Origin: a virus
Length of the DNA: 31,715 nucleotides
Direction: 5' to 3' (one strand)
Virus record (IMG/VR): IMGVR_UViG_3300017951_000065
Location: 1-31,715 of that record
Shown: in pieces, positions 27,884 through 31,715 of the stretch
Layout of the letters: the number at the start of each line of letters is the position of its first letter
How positions within the stretch are numbered: position 1 is the stretch's first letter
The notes under the pieces: generated by a model
Told to the model about the DNA's origin: nothing
The model's database searches: none
The model's input: only the letters and a program-made list of their open reading frames with translations
Translations under genes and position numbers: made by a program

Positions 27884-29514
27884 TATACTGCAACTCCATT
27901 AAAGTATAACTTATCGACAATATTTCCTAATATAGGATCAACAGTAGGAACACTTGAAATATCTTCTTGTATTCCACTTCCTTTTCTTACAATATCAGTT
28001 CTTCCAGTTTTACTCATCATTGCATCTGCTGTTGATATTGGACTTGCAACTTCTCTTGGTGCTGATGCGGCCATTGATGCTGCTCCTAATGCTGCACCAG
28101 AAGAACCTGCTCCTGGAGATGGTACAGCTGCAGCGCTACTCATGAGAGCAGCTCCTTCACTACCTGCACCAGAACTGATCGCTTGGTTCATTGTTGGCAT
28201 TGAATCTGCTGCCGCCGTATCTATTGTAGATGCTTTTTTCATTCCTTCAATATTAGCATCTTTCTCTTGTTTTTCAGCTTCTGCTATTGCTTGTTTCTTA
28301 TATCTTTCTGCTGCATCTGCTGTAATACTTTCAATCTTAGCTGTAGCATCTTCAGACATTTTAGTACCACTATCAGCTAATGCTTTTGCAGCATCTTCAC
28401 CCATAATGAACTTAAATGCAGGATGATTTCCAAGATCTTGTATAAAATTACCAAAACCTTTTTTGATATTCTGTAACATCATAGATGCTTTATCCATCAT
28501 GTCTAAACCAAAATTCTTTAATCCTAATACACTTGCATTAAAAGAATCTTTTATTCCTTCAAATATCTTATTACCGAAATCTTTAAATCCTTCAAGGTTT
28601 TCCATGAAGTTATCACCAATACCTTGAAACCAATCTGTTGTTGCATCCCATGCAGCAGGTATCTTTTCAGTAAAGACAGGTGTTACATATCCTTCCCATA
28701 ATCCAGTAATTGATTCTTTTAGTGTGTCAAATGCTTTAATGATTGGTTGTATAGTTGCAAGTAATAGCATAAACAAACCAAACATTCCAAATCCTTTTGC
28801 AGCTTTCTTAAGAAAACCTTCTTTTTCTGGTTCTGGTTTATTTTTCTTTTTTTCATTTGCTTTTTCTGCAGCTTCTGCTTCTGAAAGTTGACGTAATTGA
28901 TCAGCTTCTCCAACAGCATCTTGAATACTATCTGCTATTCTTTTTAAATTATTATCAATAGATTGAAGTATTCCTATAGCATCTTTTGAGACTGGTGTTG
29001 CATCAGCGCCACCTTCTGCAACTGGCATTGCATCTTCTGGAAAGAGATCCATCTGTCCTTCAGGAAACATCTCCATTTGTTCTGTTGGTGCCATAAGATC
29101 TCCTGCTGGTGTATCTGAAAAATCATCGGCGAGGGATTGTTCTTGTTTTTTATCTTCTTCAGCTCTAAGTCTTCGTACTTTTCTATAATTACTATATCGT
29201 TTTGCTACAGCTCTTGATACTTTTGTAATTTTTTTAGATGTCATCTTTGCAACATTTTTAGATACTTTTGCAGTTTTTATTAATCCTTTTTGTCCTTTTA
29301 TTATTCCTTTTTTTGCGGCTCTTTTAGTAACTTTAGCAGCTCTTTTTGCCTTTAAAGCACCTTTTGTAATATTTTTTCCAATATTCTTTGCAGCTTTCTT
29401 TAATACTTTTTTAGAAGCAACTTTCATTGCAACTCTACCTGCACGCTTTGCAGCACCTACAACTATTTTTTGTCCAACTTTTGCTACACCTAAGGCTACT
29501 AAAGGTAATGGCAT
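27883..29514 (-). CDS. Tape-measure-like tail protein with Lys/Ala-rich N-terminus
   Basis: This 543-aa protein starts after TAGGAGATAAAG and ends overlapping the next gene by one base. Residues 1-118 are extremely rich in Lys, Arg and Ala (for example AKRAAKVTKRAAKKGIIKGQ). Residues 120-235 are acidic/linker (with repeats MEMFPEGQMDLFPEDAM), and 241-262 is a membrane-like helix (GFGMFGLFMLLLATIQPIIK). Then comes a helical Gly/Phe-rich region (WFQGIGDNFMENLEGF, FGNKIFEGIKDSF). It lies directly after the frameshifted tail chaperone gene, the standard place of the tape measure protein. Its length is close to T4 gp29 (590 aa). Assignment by position and composition. Confidence 0.72.
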   Translation of the reverse strand: MPLPLVALGVAKVGQKIVVGAAKRAGRVAMKVASKKVLKKAAKNIGKNITKGALKAKRAAKVTKRAAKKGIIKGQKGLIKTAKVSKNVAKMTSKKITKVSRAVAKRYSNYRKVRRLRAEEDKKQEQSLADDFSDTPAGDLMAPTEQMEMFPEGQMDLFPEDAMPVAEGGADATPVSKDAIGILQSIDNNLKRIADSIQDAVGEADQLRQLSEAEAAEKANEKKKNKPEPEKEGFLKKAAKGFGMFGLFMLLLATIQPIIKAFDTLKESITGLWEGYVTPVFTEKIPAAWDATTDWFQGIGDNFMENLEGFKDFGNKIFEGIKDSFNASVLGLKNFGLDMMDKASMMLQNIKKGFGNFIQDLGNHPAFKFIMGEDAAKALADSGTKMSEDATAKIESITADAAERYKKQAIAEAEKQEKDANIEGMKKASTIDTAAADSMPTMNQAISSGAGSEGAALMSSAAAVPSPGAGSSGAALGAASMAASAPREVASPISTADAMMSKTGRTDIVRKGSGIQEDISSVPTVDPILGNIVDKLYFNGVAV

Positions 29515-29523
29515 CTTTATCTC

Positions 29524-29715
29524 CTATTTTTTCTTATATGCCTGTTCTTTTCTTTCTTTATCTTCTTTCAAAAACTGCATAAGCATATCAACATAGATAT
29601 CACGTTCAAACGGAAATAAGTTTTCTATCTCCGCTATAGAATATTTATGATGCTGAGCCAAAGAAAATATCAAACTATAGTAATTACTTAAGCTTGTGTG
29701 ACTCAGCCCAACATA
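29524..29715 (-). CDS. Tail chaperone -1 frame extension (gpGT-like segment)
   Basis: Directly after the slippery run, the -1 frame is open for 63 codons to TAG 29524-29526. It has no ATG near its beginning and an in-frame TGA upstream, so it is best read as the second part of a frameshift fusion (294 aa in total with the gp26-like part). The segment contains SLAQHHKYSIAEIENLFPFE, then RDIYVDMLMQFL and a Lys-rich end. This 'LA-x-HHxYS-x-x-E(I/L)' pattern resembles the T domain of tail assembly chaperones. The segment fills nearly all of the apparent gap between the gp26-like gene and the tape measure gene. Confidence 0.72.
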   Translation of the reverse strand, partial: YVGLSHTSLSNYYSLIFSLAQHHKYSIAEIENLFPFERDIYVDMLMQFLKEDKERKEQAYKKK

Positions 29716-29721
29716 AAAAAA
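29652..29721 (-). promoter_or_regulatory. Programmed -1 ribosomal frameshift signal
   Basis: On the - strand the gp26 frame reads GAT TTT TTT ATG, so T-TTT-TTT (29721-29715) is a perfect slippery heptamer of the X-XXY-YYZ type. Seven nt later GCTGAG (29707-29702) can pair with CTCAGC (29657-29652), a 6-bp stem with a 44-nt loop. The zero-frame stop TGA (29703-29705) sits inside the stem. The slip site is seen directly; the structure is only a complementarity. Confidence 0.65.
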
Positions 29722-30407
29722 TCTTTCACCGAGTTCAAGACAATCGTTCTGTCATGATCCAATGAGTTCTTATACTTAATCTCATGATGCAATTTAGGCA
29801 TTGTATCAAAAAACTTCTGTATCTTCTCAAATGTATTATGATCCAACTGATCAAGCCACTCTCTGAGCTCTTCTGGGGACGACTCTGAGGCTGGATAGAC
29901 GTTATCTTTATCATATATTGTATCAATACAATTAAGTGCTACTTCAGTGAACAGTTCGTCTACAGATGTTATTCCTGAGATCTTTTCTGCTGTCTTCATG
30001 TCTGGATACTTCATTGATATGCCAATATCATCTGTAACTTGTACCGTTTTACTATGACTGTCATCATATTTCATTTCTACATCATCAAGATTTACTTCAA
30101 AATCATAAACCTTTTCATCTTCTGTATCTCTAAACTTTAATTTAACGACATTTGTTACTGACTTTGATCTTAATTTTAAAAACATATATTCAATATCAAA
30201 TGTTGTAAGTTTATCAACATCGATTGTATCATGACAGCAGTTTGTAATAATCTGTTTTAGTGCAGTAAGAATGTCCTTCTCATCACCTTCATTAGCCAAT
30301 AAAAGAATCTTCTCTTCTTTTACTAGAAAGGGACGAAAAGTTTTAATCTCTTCTGTTGATGGAATTTTGATACTCAAAATAGGAGTATCGATTTTAGGTA
30401 ATGCCAT
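29703..30407 (-). CDS. 26: Tail hub/assembly chaperone, gp26-like (zero-frame product)
   Basis: This 234-aa protein begins MALPKIDTPILSIKIPSTEE and has FRPFLVKEEKILLLANEGDE (25-44), typical of T4-family gp26. T4 gp26 is annotated as a baseplate hub subunit or assembly factor. The start at 30407 follows GGAGG by 5 nt; an in-frame TTG upstream overlaps that site. The C-terminal end (NSVKDFFMLG) contains the TTT TTT slip codons, and a -1 shift would replace the last three residues with a 63-residue extension. Position before the tape-measure-like gene supports a chaperone of the gpG type. Confidence 0.85.
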   Translation of the reverse strand: MALPKIDTPILSIKIPSTEEIKTFRPFLVKEEKILLLANEGDEKDILTALKQIITNCCHDTIDVDKLTTFDIEYMFLKLRSKSVTNVVKLKFRDTEDEKVYDFEVNLDDVEMKYDDSHSKTVQVTDDIGISMKYPDMKTAEKISGITSVDELFTEVALNCIDTIYDKDNVYPASESSPEELREWLDQLDHNTFEKIQKFFDTMPKLHHEIKYKNSLDHDRTIVLNSVKDFFMLG

Positions 30408-30434
30408 TATAACCTCCAAAAAAATTTAATAATA

Positions 30435-31286
30435 TTAACCGCCAAAAATTGAACCAGTGATAATCTTTGCATTGTTAACGACATTGATAACATCTGCAAC
30501 ATTTCTAGGTTTTCTCATACCTCGGAGTATCTTCACTGCAGATACACCTTTCAGAATCTTTTGTGCTATTGATAATGTTGGATTTCCACTATCTTCTATC
30601 TGTGCAAATTCTAAATCATTTGTTGTCCATTGTGTATATGTAAAGTTGACTGGTAATCTCATAATTTGATCACTATCATTCCAGTTCATCTGTGCTTCTT
30701 GTAATAAAAATGGATATGCATTAAAGAACTTATACGTTATAAGTTTATTTTCTGCTTCATCAAACACAATAACTTCCATTGTACATTCATATTCTTCTTT
30801 ATATGAAAGTTGAAAAGAATTTAATTGATCTCTACCACCAAAATCTACAATCTTCTTCATCCATGTATGAAATAATCGTAGTATCTCTCCTCTACCATCA
30901 AGTAAGAAGTTAAATGTTGTATCTTGGAATATTGCAGAATGAGGCATCTTTTCAACCTCACCATATCCATGTCTTCTAAATGTATCATCATTTGCAATAA
31001 TTACACCTGGAAGAGGAACAGCTTCAGTATATAATACTAAGTCTCTTGCTCTAATTCCTGTTCTTGTTTGTCCTTCAGGATTATTTGGTATACCATTAAA
31101 AAGAAATGGTGGTAATGTAATTCTACATAGGAATAAGGTTGGTCGCATAAGACCAGTATTACCAAGAACATTTGCTCTAAACTTAGAGACATCAAAACCA
31201 TCACCTTGTGGTCTTGGTAATTGAGAATTATTTACAATTCCTCCGATTCGACTTAACTTTGCTAGTACGTTATCTATAAATGCCAT
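30435..31286 (-). CDS. Baseplate tail-tube-like protein (gp54/gp19 fold type)
   Basis: This 283-aa protein has a pattern like tail tube and tube-initiator proteins: RARDLVLYTEAVPLPGVIIA (about 78-97), DDTFRRHGYGEVEKMPH, FNFLLDGRGEILRLFHTWMK (126-145), then YECTMEVIVFDEAENKLITY and RLPVNFTYTQW. It ends with a hydrophobic, glycine-rich tail (ITGSIFGG), as T4 gp54 does (SSGLFG). It is coupled to the preceding gene with adjacent stop and start, and is followed by the gp26-like gene. It is a probable baseplate tube initiator; gp48 or another tube-like protein is the alternative. Confidence 0.7.
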   Translation of the reverse strand: MAFIDNVLAKLSRIGGIVNNSQLPRPQGDGFDVSKFRANVLGNTGLMRPTLFLCRITLPPFLFNGIPNNPEGQTRTGIRARDLVLYTEAVPLPGVIIANDDTFRRHGYGEVEKMPHSAIFQDTTFNFLLDGRGEILRLFHTWMKKIVDFGGRDQLNSFQLSYKEEYECTMEVIVFDEAENKLITYKFFNAYPFLLQEAQMNWNDSDQIMRLPVNFTYTQWTTNDLEFAQIEDSGNPTLSIAQKILKGVSAVKILRGMRKPRNVADVINVVNNAKIITGSIFGG

Positions 31287-31706
31287 TTATTTTCTTCCGT
31301 AAATTTGTTTTCTACTTTCTCTAAATACTGTTTGTTTCTTCGCCTTCACAAATCTTTCAGATGGTAGAAATAAAGCTATATCCCAAAACTTAGGATCAAC
31401 TTCAATAAACCGAGATCTTACATGCTTTACTAAATATTGCTTAACACAAGGTTTAAAAAACTTAAATCTTGCACTTGCTTCTAAAATATTATATCTTATC
31501 TTAATTTTAGTAGTCTCATCATATTTATTATTATTTGTCAGGTCATAAAATGCATCCATCAGTCTTGCTCTTAATAATGGTGAGATGTAATGCATATTCA
31601 ATCCATAAAATCCTCCCTGTGTCATTCTAAATGGAAAGATTAATGGAAACCTATCATAGTATGGTAATTCTTTTTTGCCTTTTGGATCATAGAAATACAT
31701 ATACAT
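31287..31706 (-). CDS. Conserved tail-operon protein of unknown function (139 aa)
   Basis: The protein starts MYMYFYDPKGKKELPYYDRF after AGGAAG. The reading frame is open upstream to the window edge, so a longer start cannot be excluded. It contains GFYGLNMHYISPLLRARLMD, FKPCVKQYLVKHVRSRFIEV and FWDIALFLPSERFVKAKKQT. I recall this pattern next to baseplate genes of marine T4-like phages but cannot name it. It is basic, with no membrane segment. Its stop is directly followed by the start of the tube-like gene, so it belongs to the baseplate/tail set. Confidence 0.72.
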   Translation of the reverse strand: MYMYFYDPKGKKELPYYDRFPLIFPFRMTQGGFYGLNMHYISPLLRARLMDAFYDLTNNNKYDETTKIKIRYNILEASARFKFFKPCVKQYLVKHVRSRFIEVDPKFWDIALFLPSERFVKAKKQTVFRESRKQIYGRK

Positions 31707-31715
31707 TCTTCCTAA

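Noticed and set aside
27147-28426. Long + strand ORFs opposite the two tape-measure-like genes.
   Set aside because: They are antisense shadows rich in Ser/Ala/Leu from the complement of Ala/Lys-rich coding sequence, lack ribosome sites and lie within well-supported - strand genes.
1-31715. tRNA genes, CRISPR arrays or insertion sequences.
   Set aside because: No cloverleaf-like G+C-rich intergenic segment, regularly spaced repeat array or transposase gene was seen. The only repeat family is the 20-nt element at 18.5-19.4 kb, with irregular spacing.

Overview
The window is an A+T-rich segment of a T4-like tailed phage (Caudoviricetes, myovirus morphology) of the type that infects marine bacteria such as SAR11 or other Alphaproteobacteria or Methylophilales. 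The phage assignment rests on recognisable T4 core genes: primase gp61, RNase H, gp33, gp59, gp32, a gp26-like tail hub/chaperone gene and a gp54-like tube protein. The marine flavour comes from thyX, nrdA/nrdB with a thioredoxin, phoH, an A-type Fe-S carrier and the MALWGN-type structural protein. The host is inferred from composition and gene content only.

Layout. (1) 1-3.75 kb, + strand: structural or conserved virion-type genes (an EF-hand, Lys-rich protein; an Ala/Gly/Thr-rich beta protein; a small fibre-like protein) and a small coiled-coil membrane protein. (2) 3.75-13.3 kb, + strand, starting at a T4-early-type promoter: primase, thyX, nrdA, thioredoxin, nrdB (a complete dNTP supply set), an IscA-like protein, a 55-aa zinc-ribbon ORF, a GIY-YIG protein, a GT4 glycosyltransferase, an overlapping i-spanin/o-spanin pair and a class 3 lipase. 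(3) 13.3-17.7 kb: a large unknown protein, RNase H, small conserved genes, PhoH and a PD-(D/E)XK nuclease. (4) 17.7-21.65 kb: many tiny early genes, including a stand-alone ArdC N-terminal domain, flanked by a repeat family and a duplicated promoter/leader module. (5) 21.65-22.08 kb: a monocistronic unit consisting of promoter, candidate pseudoknot leader, small HTH protein and strong intrinsic terminator. (6) 22.1-24.2 kb: an EF-hand membrane protein (holin candidate), unknown genes and a SleB-type cell-wall hydrolase. (7) 24.2-26.05 kb: gp33, gp59 and gp32. (8) 26.05-31.7 kb, - strand: the tail operon, read right to left: an unknown protein, a gp54-like tube protein, a gp26-like chaperone with a probable programmed -1 frameshift, and two long tape-measure-like proteins, the second carrying a GH19 muramidase-type domain.

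How it fits together. Eight sigma70-like promoters share a -35 region related to AACAGTTTACA. Seven have exactly 17 bp to the -10 and one has 16. They match the T4 early promoter style and divide the + strand into early transcription units. NATAAATA late-promoter-like sites are seen before the structural gene at 1224 and the holin candidate at 22132. The least described signals here are the frameshifted tail chaperone (29.5-29.7 kb), the pseudoknot leader (21.7 kb) and the repeated regulatory module around the ArdC-like gene (18.5-19.5 kb). No tRNA, CRISPR array, insertion sequence or intron was seen, and no gene-free stretch exceeds 300 bases.
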